Notes under the pieces: generated by a model
The model's input: only the letters and a program-made list of their open reading frames with translations
Told to the model about the DNA's origin: nothing
Database searches by the model: none
In this document: one piece after another, positions 1-10,450 of the stretch
Layout: the number at the start of each line of letters is the position of its first letter
How positions within the stretch are numbered: position 1 is the stretch's first letter
Program-made: the position numbers and the translations under genes
Assembly (NCBI GenBank): GCA_020284085.1
Contig: JACEVL010000045.1
Span: 1,824,696 to 1,888,695 of the forward strand
Reading direction: 5' to 3'
Length of the DNA stretch: 64,000 bases
Origin: Aporrectodea caliginosa
Lineage: Eukaryota > Annelida > Clitellata > Crassiclitellata > Lumbricidae

Positions 1-153
1 TATGTATGTACGTATCAATACACTTCAGCAGAGCAGCAGGTCGGTCACTGACCTGGTTGACTGCAGACTGGTACATAAAACTCTCGGATGCATGTCGGCC
101 TATCTTGTGCTGATTAGCAATTTACCTTATGCTCTTACCTTGCCTTGTTGTAG

Positions 154-336
154 GCGGGTCGTGTGTCGAGAGCTGTGGAATTGGCGCTCAGAAGCCAGTC
201 GTCAGCTGCCTTGCAGTTCATCTCAGATAATCTTGAAGAGACGTCAGATCCACAACTGTTGGGACACTGCGTCGAATTCTTTGTCTCAACTTCACAGTTC
301 GATCGAGCTGTTAGTCTTCTGGCTACAGCGGGAAAG
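154..336 (+). CDS. IFT140: IFT140 exon (a)
   Basis: Acceptor ...cttgttgtag precedes 154; donor aaag|gttggt follows 336. It is 183 bp, phase 0 at both ends, 61 codons, starting AGRVSRAVELALRSQ and ending SLLATAGK. The text is TPR-like helix pairs (DPQLLGHCVEFFVSTSQFDRAV). It joins directly to YDEAMMICQ of the next exon. Confidence 0.88.
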
Positions 337-3300
337 GTTGGTGGCTTTGTGTAAGATTTAATATTGATCTAGAGTCATCCAGTGTCATCCAGTAAATATT
401 TATGTGGAGTGGGACATAGTAGCCGATTGGTTAGAGCGCTTGCCTTGTAACGCGGAGAGTACGGGTTCGAACCTCCTCTGTGATGGTTATTGTGTCAGAA
501 CCTTGAGCAAGTCCTTCACTCACAATTGCTCAGCGTCATCAATTGATGCTTGGTCATTAGATAGTGGCGCTTATTAAATGCATAATAATAATAACCCCAG
601 TCACTTGTAGTTACACTCTTGTCATTAAAGGGTTAATGGCTTCATTTATCTTATATGTCGACAGTCTTCTCCATTGCTTGACAAAATGAAGCCTGCATAT
701 ATGCATAATGTTTACCACATCAAAAAATGTAACTTTACCACATTAGAATGGTAATATATAACACACCACAAAGGTAATATGTGTCCCATTACAAAGGTAA
801 TTGTTCTACCGTGTTACAAAGGTTGTGTTTGTTGTGCACCATGTTACAAAGGATGAATAGTCAGAAGTGCTCAACTAAAATGACAAAAGTAACGGATTAG
901 ATTTTGGTTGCAAAAGTGACGGATTAGATTAGACTGAATGCTATGATTATGACTGTAAAGTTCACCTGTCCTCTGCAAAGTAGTGATTGTGCATTGTTCC
1001 TGTTTTAGTATGATGAGGCCATGATGATCTGTCAAACTAAGCATGTTCCCATGACGGATGTGTTGATCGAGAAGCTGACACCAAAGTATCTGGGTGAACT
1101 CGATCCAGCTAGAAGAAATGAGGTTCTGGAGGCAATCGCCGAAACCTGCTTGGCTCAGGGCGAATATCGACTGGCAGCCACAAAGTTTAACCAGGCAAAG
1201 AACGGTCTTAAGGTGTGTTCATTGTTCAAAGCTCTACGCTGTCTTTGAGCAAAGTTTAATGGAATCTTTTTTAATTGTGAGCCAGAGGCAATATTTTCCA
1301 GCAAATGGTGGACCAAGCTCTGAGCAAAATGAGATTGGGGTCTGGGAGGGGAAATTTTGCAAAACTAAATCTTAAATGGTGCATCGTTTTAGCATACAAA
1401 CAGTCAAATTAGGCTTTAAAAATCTTAATTTTGACCTTCAGTATAAGTCAAGAACATCAAATAAAACTCGTAAAGCCTTAAAATGTCAAATTTTAACATT
1501 TATTCTCAAATTGTGCAGTCTTTAGGCAAGGCTCCGTGGGCCAAAAAACATCATTAGCAGGCAGAAATGGCACGCGTGCCAGCTTTTTGACACCCCTGGT
1601 TTAAAGAGACAGCGTGAATGTCAGACGAATGAGTGTGCTTAGTTTGTTGATCTTGTGTTGTTCAGAGCATGAAGGCGTTGATCAGACATGGTGACAACGA
1701 TCTTATCATCCAGTTCGCTAAAGTATCACGACAGCGTGAGATCTACATCTTGGCTGGTAACTATCTCCAGTCGCTTGACTGGCAGAATGACGCCAAACTA
1801 ATCGGCCACATCGTCCAGTTCTACAACAAAGCGGAGTCGTTCCTGTCCCTGGCCGGATTCTACGAAGCCTGTGCACAGGTTTACGATTACGCTTTACTGG
1901 GACTTTGCAACTCATCGTAATTAGTAACTTCTATTGCGCCGCTGTCTAATGCACAAGGCATCAACCGGTGGCACATCAAAACCAAGCCATAATCAGGTCA
2001 GCATTTAAAAGATAAGTCTGCAAGACTGAGAGGCAGTCTATGATGGATAAGCAATTTGAAAGATGCAATCGAGAATGAAATGACACAAGGGACTGAGCAG
2101 AGCAAACAGATACAGACAGAGAGTGTTCCAAAAAGTAGGTCAAGCAACTGAAAAGCTCTAATCATCATGTGTGGTTAAGATGCCTCATGCTCATGATTTA
2201 ACTCCTGCAACTTTGTATTTTGTACACTGTAGAAATCTTGAGATTATGATTACCATTAAGACACGATAGACACCTTTTGTAATTGCCATTAACATAACGG
2301 AACATCGCAGCCGAATGGTCAGAACACTCGCCATGTAATGCGAACAGTTTGAGTTCGAACCTCCTTTGAGACTGTTACTCTGTAGGGACCTTCAGCAAGT
2401 CATTCACTCACAATTGTTCAGCATCGTCGACTGATTCTCGATCATTAGATAATACAATAACTGAACAATAATAATAATAATAATAATAATAAATTACAAT
2501 TTATTCATGTTTTCTACTTCAGGTGGAGATTTCTGACTATCGTAACTACGAGAAAGCCTTCCAGGCGATGGACTTGTCTATCCGATACCTGGCGAAGGAA
2601 AATGCACCAACAGAGGCGGCAAAGATCGCAGTCCAGGAAAGGATCGACGACCTTGAGAAACGAATGTCACTCATTAACCAATTCATCACTGCTAAAAGGT
2701 GGCAAACTGATTGGTCTATAATTATGCTAATGTAACTGGAATTTATATAGCACCCTTTCAGTTTCTTTAGATATGCTATATAAATGTTCAGATGCACGCA
2801 TGCATACGCACCAGTACATACATCTGTACATACATACATACATACTGGTACATATATACATACCTGTGTACCTACATGCACGCATACATACATACATACA
2901 TAAAACTTTGTATAAGCCTACAGTTGGAAAGATGCTAACACCGTAAGCATATATAGTTTGATTCTGTTAGCATATTTATAGGAAATATAAAATTGTATAT
3001 TATTAGACCTTTAAAACTGTTTGTGATATTTTGCTACTTTTCGCTACTGGGGTATATGCTTTAATGTTAAGTGTGGGCTTTTGTCTCATACTAATAATAA
3101 TTATTTACTTTAGTACTGACACTGACTGCTTATCAGCCATGCAAACGAGCCTTTAATATTATTACAAGGCCACTGCACATTGTTATAAGATGTCATTTTC
3201 TTAATGTAAGCAGCAACGCTTTTGTCGAGATGAAGTAAGTGGTTGCGAATAGAGTAGGTGTTTTCTCTTTACTTCAGCAGAAATGATGAATCCTCTATAG

Positions 3301-6300
3301 AAATCTGTCGAAGTCTCCTTGAACTGAACTGTGCCGACGCAATTTGTTTAGCGGACATCTACGGCTACATGGTGGAATATTATGCCATGAATCTCTGTTG
3401 GAATCAGGTAAGGTCATGTATGGATCCTTATGTGAAACGAGGTCAGGTTATGTGCCTTTATGCAGTAATGGTAATAATAATTATATAGATCAGTAAAATC
3501 AGTTGATCATTGCATGAAATAAGGTTAGGTAAAGTACTGATCTTTTTTTATCTCTGTGAATTGAGGTCAGGTCATGAACTGATCCTTTTTTGAATTGAGG
3601 TCAAGTTGGTCGTTCTGGGTAATTGGATGAAACCAGGTTGAAAACAGGTTGCATCACTGCCATCTTCGACAAAACAAAATTCTGAACATCAGTTTTGTTT
3701 AAAATATGTTAAAAAATTCAAGTTTCAAGTTTACTTAGATAATCAAGTTTTTAAATAATAAACAGGGTTTTATTTTCCATCTGATGAACAAGTCAGATAG
3801 TTGACTCATTCCTTATATCAGATGTAACATGACTAGGTCGTTGCCATGGGAAACCAAATTCAGGTCATTTGCATCTCATTAAAAATGAGGCCGGTTCACT
3901 GGTTCACTACGATCTCTTAAGAAACCTAAGTCCCTGTTACTTGTACACTTTCTTATCTGTTCCAAATTGCTGTTACCTTTTCAAATAGCTTATCGACCAT
4001 AGGCTGCTTCCAAGACTTACTAGACCAGTGCTGTCCAACCTGTTTGACACCGCGGGCCACCGAAGAAGTTATTCTTGAAGCCGAGGGCCGCACAAGTAGC
4101 CTATGATTTTTTTGTTCCCTCTGACGTTCAGAACCTTACGTTTTAAAACTTCTAAGGGGTCATTGCATAATTACGTAACGCCGAAAATGACCGTTTTGGA
4201 CCCACCCACCCACCCTGTAACGCTTCGTAACGTTTCCCTAGACCCACCCACCCACCCTCCCCAGCGTTACGTAATTATTGGTACGAAAAATCATTATAGA
4301 TTTACTATGTGAAAGCGCAAATAATTCATATTTTATAGCGAATTTTATTTGGTATGTGAATTTGACAGTAGGCCTAACATGGGCGCCCGCAGGATTTTTT
4401 GCAGGGGGGGTCAGTCACGGCCGAGAGAATTAGTTGCGTTATAATATGTCACCAAAACTTAACTCACATAATTACATTGTCTTAATAATACCTATTAACT
4501 CTTAACAGTGCCTTTTTCAGCTCTTACAAAATAACATATTTCAATTAAAAAATTTAATAAAAAATTATTTTAAATTATTTTGATACGTTAATTTCATTTA
4601 AGTGCTTTCAATGTTTTATTGCGATTGACAATGTTTTATTGCGATTTGGGTCATGCGATCTTGGATGCAGGGAATAGGGAAATGTCTTTACAGGAGGGAG
4701 CAGTGGGTTCATCAGACCATCCAGACGACTTCTTTTGTGACTTAGCAGGTTTCACGGTCCATATATAGGGCACTTAGAGTTTGCTGCAGCTTACGCTTGT
4801 TCTTGTTATCCATGTTAATATCCCAGGCTAAGAAAAAATGAAGTCGTTAACACCATACCGTGGCTGCTTCTGGGCTGGCTTAAGGGACTGCTCTTCTCTT
4901 CTTCAACTTCAATAATCAGATAATCCAACAGTTGTTTACAGTTTTTTCCAGAGGTAATCCAACAGAATGGATGTAAACTACACAGTAAAATCTAACCTAT
5001 TGGTCTACAAAGTCATCATCATCATCAGGATCCATGGGCCGAAGGCCCGTAGGTGTCCAACGCTTGCATCAGATCCATGGGCCGAGGCCTGTTTGGAGTC
5101 CAATGCTTGCATTGGATTTCATACGTATTTTTCTTTACGAACGGAGTATCTGCACCCATCCGTTCGACCTTCGCACTTCTCCCTTAAAGAGAGTTCCAGG
5201 CTTAGGACTGGCTTCTGATATCCACTATCTTGTTGGTATCAGAGGCGGCGATGCCGCCCACGTTTGCCAGCTTTTCAGGGTTCCTGCTGAGCCTGTCCAC
5301 CTCGCGTAGCGCCCTAGGTGGTACTTCAGCCAAGACCTTCACCACTGATGGCATAGCCTCAGCAGGCACTCCCCTACTTACTGTTGCCACCCCTCACCAC
5401 GTTGAGGTGTGAGTCGGACTTTGGGTGATACATAAATACAAAGTACTGATTACAAAATCAGACTCAGAATGCATGAGAGAAACGTAACTGATACAGTGCT
5501 TGAGGAATGCAGGGACCTGTTGTCCACGGGTAAACCGTGGAATTCGGTATACCGAGGTCCACGGGTAAGCTTATGCCGGTGTGGGGAATTTTTGACCTCG
5601 GGCCGACCTCTTCGTCCAGAGATTATCCAGAGGTCCCAGTCGGCTTGGCTTTGTCAATATGCGTGACCTGAAGTGATGAGTTCCCCCACTGATGTCGGTA
5701 CATTAGTCCGAGATAACATGTGTTTTTGATAACATACATGCTACAATTGATACATACATATATCGGAAATCAACAACCCACCAGTTCCTATCCAAAATCG
5801 TTAAACCCTCACTTCTGGCAACCGTGGGAAAGAGAAACTATGTAGAAGGAAAGCTATAAATCCATGTATGTAGTATGAGACAATGTGTGCTGTTACTCAA
5901 TGAATAAGAAGTCAATTAAGAACATTCAGAAATATATCTGTGTATAAATATTCATGCCTAACCATTGATTTTCTGCTGTCTTATACAAGATATATTATTT
6001 CATCGAATGCACGGACTTACACATAAATAGTTGATTTTTCAGGGTGGGGGGGGGGGCAAATGCTCCCCTGCTCGCCCAAATGACGTCCCTGCTTCTATGA
6101 CCTAGTGATGCTGTTCGTCTCTGTATACCTCCTTAGTCCTTACTCCCTATTATTACGTTAATATTATAGATAGAACAGAGATAGTTGGGGAAGCACAGTT
6201 GAACGTAGACCAAGCGGACTGAATCGTGATGAGCATTGTTTATTGGGGTCAAGTAAGGAATTAAATCTCGGCCATGCCAGGGCCGTTCTGACAGGCTAGT

Positions 6301-7918
6301 GGTATGACGCCCACGATGACGGGCGGGTCTGGTTTTAAGGAGTGCCGGAACACAACGAGGAGGGGCACGGGGGAGGGCGGTTGGCTTCCAGGCTTATTGC
6401 TAAATCAGCCACTGAATATTGGTATAGTAACTTATTAGTAGGCTTAAGCAGTCTGAAACTAAAGCCAGTATTTACTAAGTATTTTGAACAGAATCTTGTG
6501 ACATATTTTAAGCTTCATTTGCATGATTAAACCTGTCGGATTTTTATTTGATCATGATTTCCAGGGGGGGTCACGCGACCCCCCTTGACCTATGCTGCGG
6601 GCGCCCATGAGGCCTAACATATACTAAATGTTTTATTTATATAAATGATAGTCATGTTTGAAATGCAATTTTGTTTTTTAAATTTTACGTTAAGAGTTAA
6701 AAGTTTGACACACTGCTGAAAAGTGTCATGGACTAAATTGCTTATTAATAATTAATCAAAAGTAAGATGAACTAATTATTTGCTTAGTCTTAGCACTTCG
6801 ATAATTATTAATACAAATAGGCTATCACCGAGTTTTTGTCGGGCATCAATTTTAAATGTTTGAAATTCGTGTCCACGAAGTAAAATATGGTTTAAAGTGG
6901 TTGTTCGAGGTCAGGAATCCAAGGAGAATTACCACGTTGTTCCGACGGTAAAACTGAAAGATCCAAACAATTCGAACAGCGATTTCATGTCTAGGCCTAC
7001 ACAAACGGAAGAACAGATATGATGATCTGAACTTCCGATGGTGCCTGCTACCGGATCTTCTTCGGCTAGGCCTACTTCGACACCAGCCCTGTCGGTATTG
7101 GATCCTTGGCGGCTGTGTATTAAACACTAACTTAGTTTTCATTTATACTATTGCGTGTTTTAGTTGTTTTAAATCAATGGCACGAAGTTTGAAATTCGAT
7201 CACATCGATGTTAATTTTAAAGCGTTACGTAACGTTCAGCTCGACCCACCCACCCACCCTCGTAACGTTTCGTAACGTTTTCAAGGACCCCACCCACCCA
7301 CCCTGGAGCGTTACGTAATTATGCAATGACCCCTAACAAGTTTAATGCTTCGTAGGCACTGGATTTTGTGTTCACGTTGTCAAATGATAAGCCAAGTTTT
7401 GAACGAATAGCTATGCAAGTAGGCCAGTGACTTTGTCTTTTACTTCTTTTTATGCAAATTGCAAAAATTTAGCGAGTTCGGGCGGGCCACATGAAATCAG
7501 CTCGCGGGCCGCATGCGGCCCGCTGGCTGCGGGTTGGACAGCACTGTACTAGATCAATCTTCTGGTTCTGAACCTGATTTATGCTTTGGTTTTGGTGCAC
7601 CATCAGTTGATGACTTGCGTATTAGACTCCTATGCAACAGAAGTTACTAATTAATGGCTTACCAAACTAATTACTTACCTACATACCTACTTATTTGATT
7701 GATTGAAGGCATGCGAAGTGCTTGACGAGATGAGGATTGCGTTGTCTGGGGTAAATGCAACAGACCACATCAGTTGTTCGGTTCTGGATGCGATGGAAGA
7801 AGCGTTGAGTAAACCATGGAATCCTTCCACCAGATCATCATCCACTGGGTCTGGATTGAAGGTGGAAAGGTCGGAGGTCGCTGATGACGAAGAACTGGAC
7901 ACAAAATCTGTGTCATAG
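154..7918 (+). CDS. IFT140: IFT140 3' part: six terminal coding exons
   Basis: Intraflagellar transport protein 140, a core subunit of the IFT-A complex that drives retrograde transport and membrane-protein entry in cilia. Only the C-terminal TPR-like helical part lies in the window; the N-terminal WD40 propellers would be upstream of position 1. Exons read 154-336, 1009-1212, 1666-1878, 2523-2698, 3278 (or 3281)-3407 and 7709-7918, all with GT-AG borders and compatible phases. Recognisable family blocks include LAGFYEACAQ joined to VEISDYRNYEKAF across intron 3, and ADIYGYMVEYY near the end. The protein ends ...LDTKSVS with an acidic tail. No frameshift or premature stop is seen. The last intron is 4.3 kb because of nested transposons. 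Identification rests on remembered family sequence, not a search. Confidence 0.9.
412..600 (+). mobile_element. SINE-A, tRNA-derived SINE, full-length copy
   Basis: A tRNA-like head has an A box (tagccgattggttagagc) and a B box (gggttcgaacct). A unique body (ccttgagcaagtccttcactc, caattgctcagcgtcatc) and an (ata)n-like tail follow. It lies in the first IFT140 intron of the window. Other copies are at 2305, 24405 (split) and, on the minus strand, about 16890-17935 (split). Confidence 0.8.
725..925 (+). repeat. Intronic imperfect short tandem repeats
   Basis: Variants of 'accacattacaaaggtaat' recur about four times (730-855), then 'aaaagtgacggattagatt' occurs twice (about 880-925). The rest of this intron (600-1008) shows nothing else recognisable. 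Confidence 0.55.
1009..1212 (+). CDS. IFT140: IFT140 exon (b)
   Basis: Acceptor tcctgttttag before 1009 and donor ttaag|gtgtgt after 1212. It is 204 bp, phase 0-0, 68 codons. It encodes YDEAMMICQTKHVPMTDVL and ends AATKFNQAKNGLK, a TPR-type repeat with the classic small-large-small helix packing residues. Confidence 0.88.
1666..1878 (+). CDS. IFT140: IFT140 exon (c)
   Basis: Acceptor ttgttgttcag before 1666; donor gcacag|gtttac after 1878. It is 213 bp, phase 0-0. It encodes SMKALIRHGDNDLIIQFAK and ends with FYEACAQ. Open reading continues about 40 bp into the intron (to the stop near 1920), but the family junction ACAQ-VEI shows that splicing occurs at 1878. Confidence 0.88.
1915..2180 (-). 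mobile_element. LINE-alpha 3' end (CR1/L2-like), minus strand
   Basis: Contains the recurring 3' sequence (plus-strand text) 'aattagtaacttctattgc', 'tctaatgcacaaggcatcaa' and 'aaccaagccataatcaggtc'. The same sequence recurs at 3930/7547, 10885, 38535, 60500-60760 and 61840. At the best-preserved copies the minus or plus frame reads like the C-terminus of a CR1/L2-type reverse transcriptase. Confidence 0.6.
2305..2490 (+). mobile_element. SINE-A copy with (aat)n tail
   Basis: Head cagccgaatggtcagaacac and B box gagttcgaacctcc are followed by the family body (ttcagcaagtcattcactc, caattgttcagcatcgtc) and an (aataat)n tail to about 2490, just upstream of IFT140 exon d. More diverged than the copy at 412. 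Confidence 0.75.
2523..2698 (+). CDS. IFT140: IFT140 exon (d)
   Basis: Acceptor ttctacttcag before 2523; donor taaaag|gtggca after 2698. It is 176 bp, enters in phase 0 and leaves two bases of a split codon. It encodes VEISDYRNYEKAFQAM and ends RMSLINQFITAK(R/S). Confidence 0.86.
2750..3250. other. IFT140 intron, mostly featureless
   Basis: Holds a short degenerate (cata)n tract at about 2790-2905. Otherwise it is A/T-rich unique sequence with no coding or repeat signal that I recognise. Confidence 0.5.
3278..3407 (+). CDS. IFT140: IFT140 exon (e)
   Basis: Two in-frame acceptors three bases apart are possible (tacttcag|cag|aaat, a NAGNAG site), giving AK-S-R-N-D or AK-R-N-D at the junction, so the start is 3278 or 3281. 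Donor aatcag|gtaagg after 3407. It encodes NDESSIEICRSLLELNCA and YGYMVEYYAMNLCWNQ. Tandem-acceptor alternative splicing by one residue is plausible. Confidence 0.85.
4381..6610. mobile_element. Unclassified element with GGGCGCCCGC ends and ~10-bp TSD
   Basis: The ends read GGGCGCCCGCAGG (4381) and its inverse CTGCGGGCGCCC (about 6597-6607), with G-run/C-run tracts just inside (ggggggg at 4405; ccagggggggtcacg and gaccccccttg near 6560-6590). The direct repeat ggcctaacat is at 4371-4380 and 6611-6620. The 2.2 kb interior includes a SINE-B piece (4815-4905) and a GC-richer stretch (5030-5700). A minus-strand reading of 62 codons at 5202-5390 has no recognised homologue. Confidence 0.55.
4815..4905 (+). 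mobile_element. SINE-B fragment
   Basis: 'ggctaagaaaaaatgaagtc', 'gttaacaccataccg' and 'gggactgctcttctc' match the body of SINE-B copies at 42165, 54700 and 61335. The tRNA head is missing. Confidence 0.6.
7709..7918 (+). CDS. IFT140: IFT140 terminal coding exon (f)
   Basis: Acceptor ttgattgaag before 7709. It encodes ACEVLDEMRIALSGVN, a Ser/Thr-rich linker and an acidic tail ADDEELDTKSVS, then TAG at 7916-7918. It lies 4.3 kb downstream of exon e because of the transposon nest. The 3' UTR follows, with a candidate ATTAAA signal at 8029. Confidence 0.85.
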   Translation, partial: ACEVLDEMRIALSGVNATDHISCSVLDAMEEALSKPWNPSTRSSSTGSGLKVERSEVADDEELDTKSVS

Positions 7919-8028
7919 TCATGATTGTTGCAGATTATTTCTGTGGATTAATGTTATGCGTTGTCCAGTCATCCATTTTGTTAATGAATTGTACTTCCTG
8001 ATGTACTGCAACGTGCAGTTGTTGCTTC

Positions 8029-8034
8029 ATTAAA
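8029..8034 (+). promoter_or_regulatory. Candidate polyadenylation signal of IFT140
   Basis: ATTAAA, 111 bp after the stop codon, preceded by a T-rich tract. It is the first good hexamer downstream of the coding end. Confidence 0.45.
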
Positions 8035-8111
8035 TGCGGCACTGCTGCTCGAGTTTATAATGCACAACTAAACGAAACTAACTCGTGTTTTAATTCATAG
8101 TTAATGTCATT

Positions 8112-8153
8112 CGCTAGGTGGCCAGAATGTCTCTGGAATTCGCTAGATGGCGC
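8112..8153 (+). promoter_or_regulatory. Paired CTCF-like motifs downstream of IFT140
   Basis: cgctaggtggcc (8112-8123) and cgctagatggcgc (8141-8153) fit the animal CTCF core (YAGRKGGCRS) closely. They are in the same orientation, 29 bp apart, just beyond the inferred IFT140 polyadenylation site. The interval 8160-8440 shows nothing else recognisable. Confidence 0.35.
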
Positions 8154-8439
8154 GTCTGCTCATAAAAGACAACTCCGTGCCAGTGATTTAAACTGAAATT
8201 TCCTCGCCGTAGTCAAGTTAGTGGTTTGCGTGCTCGACTACAGTGGCGTTACTTCAAATTTCTGAACCCCACAGATTTCTTAAATGGGTCACATAGGACG
8301 TGTTGTACTTTACCAGGGTTTTCAGATTCTGATGTGTCACCATTCGCATCAGCTCCTCTTACTCTGTAGTGCTCGCCAGTCGAACAATAGTGGGGTTAAA
8401 ATCCCCACAAGGATAGAAAGGTGTATCAAGATGTCTCTT

Positions 8440-8585
8440 CCTCAGTGCCCCCTATAGCAAATTTAGCTATAAAATGAGCGGACTGCTGACTGAGTTGGGA
8501 AGAACAGGCGTCGAAAAAGATGACTTGCCACACACCCTATATGCCGAGGCTAAGAAAATGAAGCTGCCTCTCGGGGTTGGTGTAA
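8440..8585 (+). mobile_element. SINE-B fragment
   Basis: 'tatagcaaatttagctataa' followed by 'atgccgaggctaagaaaatg' and 'aagctgcctctcgg' matches the SINE-B body; the tRNA head is absent. The short reading frame here is repeat-derived. Confidence 0.55.
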
Positions 8586-8818
8586 GCAACTGGCCTTCGC
8601 TTTTTCTTTTGTTCCCATTATTTCATGGGAATGCTATTTTAAATGGAATTTATATTTTTGCCAAAATAAATTAATAAATAGAATCCATAATTGTGAATTA
8701 CCTTGTCCAATACGTTTCAAATGCATCTTAATAGGGGCGTATATAGTTCAATGGATGGTAACTTGTTTTGTCGAATTACCATTATGGTTTCTATCTGATG
8801 GAATGATATGGCATGCCT

Positions 8819-9020
8819 CCAGTGATGGGCAAAAATACTTTTCAAAAGTATTTTGAAAATACAGAATAAAATACTTTTCAACAGTATTTTGAAAATACTT
8901 TTCAAAATACTTTTCAAAAGTATTTTGAAAATACAAATAAAATAGTATTTTGAAAATACTTTTGAAAATAGTTTTTCAAAATACTTTTGCGAAATCAACA
9001 TTTTCTTCTAGCCTATTGCT
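8819..9020. mobile_element. AAAATACTTTT-repeat element, probably MITE-like
   Basis: Starts cagtgatgggcaaaaatac and consists of alternating aaaatacttttcaaaagtattttg palindromic units to about 8990. The terminal word resembles the hAT-like element at 27736 (cagggatgggcaaattac). A clean target duplication was not found. The 60-90-codon minus-strand reading here is repeat noise. Confidence 0.45.
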
Positions 9021-9131
9021 ACTCACTAGTGTATTCCGTTACATCGCATTAGTGTGCTTAACAGTGATCCATATTTTCTAAAGACTTAAAGCATTGATAT
9101 AATTGTAATTGCAATTATTAACTTCTATTGC

Positions 9132-10426
9132 AACAACATGTGAAGACCACAGAACTATCAGCCTACTAACGCATGCATCCAAAATCGTACTAAGAGTGCT
9201 CACGAAGAGAATGCAATCAAGGGCAGAAAGAAATGACTGCTTAGGAGAGGACCAATACGGTTTTAGAAAGGGAAGGGGCACAAGAGATGCAATTGGAGCG
9301 TTGAGGGTGCTGACAGAAAGAAGCATACAGCATGGACAGGACATCTACATTTGCTTTGTGGATTATGAAAAGGCTTTTGATAGAGTAGATTGGAAGAAAT
9401 TAATGCATGCACTGAGAAGAATAGGAGTGGACTGGAAAGACAGAAGACTCATAGGAAACCTGTACATGGGACAGAGAGTAAGAATAAAAATAGAAGGAGA
9501 ATTCTCAGAACCAGGAGTGATAGGTAGAGGAGTACGACAAGGGTGCCCACTATCACCAATTCTCTTTAACATCTACATTGAGGAATTAGTACGAGAGGCG
9601 ATGGAGGAGGTGAAGGAGGGCATAAAGGTGGGAGGAAGATTGACGAAAGCACTAAGATTTGCAGATGACCAGGCGATGTTGGCAGGTAGCCAGAATGGGC
9701 CACAAACAATGATGGATCAGCTGAATAAGATCTCGAAGGAGTATTATATGAAAATAAATATTAAAAAGACAAAGATCATGAGGATAAGCAAAGGAAAGGA
9801 AAGAACAGTAAAGATCACTATAGATGGTAAGGAACTGGAACAAGTCGGAAAATTCTGTTACCTAGGAAGTATGATCACAACTGATGCAAAGTGTCATGTA
9901 GAAATAAAGAGAAGAATAGCCATGGGAAAAGATGCCTTCTATAAAAGAAAGGAATTAATGAGAGGAAAGCTAAATAAGAATCTAAAGAAAATAATTATCA
10001 AGTCTATGATATGGAGTGTGGTGTTATACGGATCAGAGACATGGACTCTAAGGAAGGAAGACATCAGAAGATTGGAGGCCTTCGAGATGTGGATATGGCG
10101 AAGAATGGAGAGAGTCAGCTGGATGGATCGGAGGACAAATGAAGACATACTACAAATGGTGGACGAAAAAAGATCCATGATAGGGATAATACGAAGCCGA
10201 CAAAGAAAATGGTTGGGCCACATCATGAGGGGAGATTCCCTTCTAAGAATTATAATTGAGGGAAGAATGGAGGGGAAGAAGACACGAGGAAGACCGAGAA
10301 TGATGTTGTTGGACTGGATGTTGGAGGAAGATTACAGCAAACTGAAGGAAAGAGCCAGAAAACGTGATGAATGGCGAAATTGGACGTACGAACCTGCCTA
10401 GCAAGGCAGAGAACCAAAAGAAGAAG
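9132..10426 (+). mobile_element. 5'-truncated non-LTR retrotransposon with intact RT C-terminal frame
   Basis: Open frame of about 420 codons to the stop at 10401 encoding most of a reverse transcriptase. Visible motifs are [13 protein letters not shown] (RT block 1), [13 protein letters not shown] (first catalytic Asp, about 9355-9393), [11 protein letters not shown], and RFADD (about 9655-9670, the YxDD-equivalent). Downstream are YGSETWTLR, a WMDR...[11 protein letters not shown] block and RGRPR. This layout is common in APE-type LINE polymerases of invertebrates. The endonuclease domain and the start of RT are missing, so it is a dead, truncated copy. It looks young because no stop interrupts 420 codons. 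It ends aaccaaaagaagaag at the ATTGC duplication. Confidence 0.85.
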
Positions 10427-10450
10427 ATTGCGGAGGTGTCCAATGCATAA

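Larger units (their letters stand above)
4156..7333. mobile_element. Harbinger-like MITE, TSD TAA, carrying an internal insertion
   Basis: Perfect 26-bp terminal inverted repeats begin GGGGTCATTGCATAATTACG and end in ACGC; the duplications are TAA at 4153-4155 and 7334-7336. Both ends carry 'gacccacccacccaccct' and 'cgtaacgtttcgtaacg' subterminal repeats. A 3-bp TWA duplication is typical of PIF/Harbinger; an IS5-like superfamily with similar duplications cannot be excluded. It is related in layout to the element at 10451. Confidence 0.75.
4026..7546. mobile_element. hAT-like nonautonomous element (host of nested insertions)
   Basis: Terminal inverted repeats CAGTGCTGTCCAACC at 4026 and GGTTGGACAGCACTG ending 7546 are flanked by 8-bp target duplications tactagac (4018-4025) and tactagat (7547-7554), 7 of 8 identical. 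Subterminal 'gcgggcc' repeats occur at both ends. The CAG terminus and 8-bp duplication are hallmarks of the hAT superfamily. No transposase is visible. Most of the 3.5 kb is later insertion. Confidence 0.8.
3930..7660 (+). mobile_element. LINE-alpha 3' end, split by an hAT-like element
   Basis: Left part 3930-4025 (ttttcaaatagcttatcgac, cataggctgc) and right part 7547-7660 (gatcaatcttctggttctga, ggtgcaccatcagttgatg) together match the plus orientation of the repeat seen reversed at 10885-11160. Removing 4026-7546 restores a continuous LINE 3' end. This is the outermost layer of the nest in the last IFT140 intron. Confidence 0.65.

Noticed and set aside
5202..5390. 62-codon minus-strand frame as a gene
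   Set aside because: Lies inside a nested transposon and shows no recognised domain or start context.
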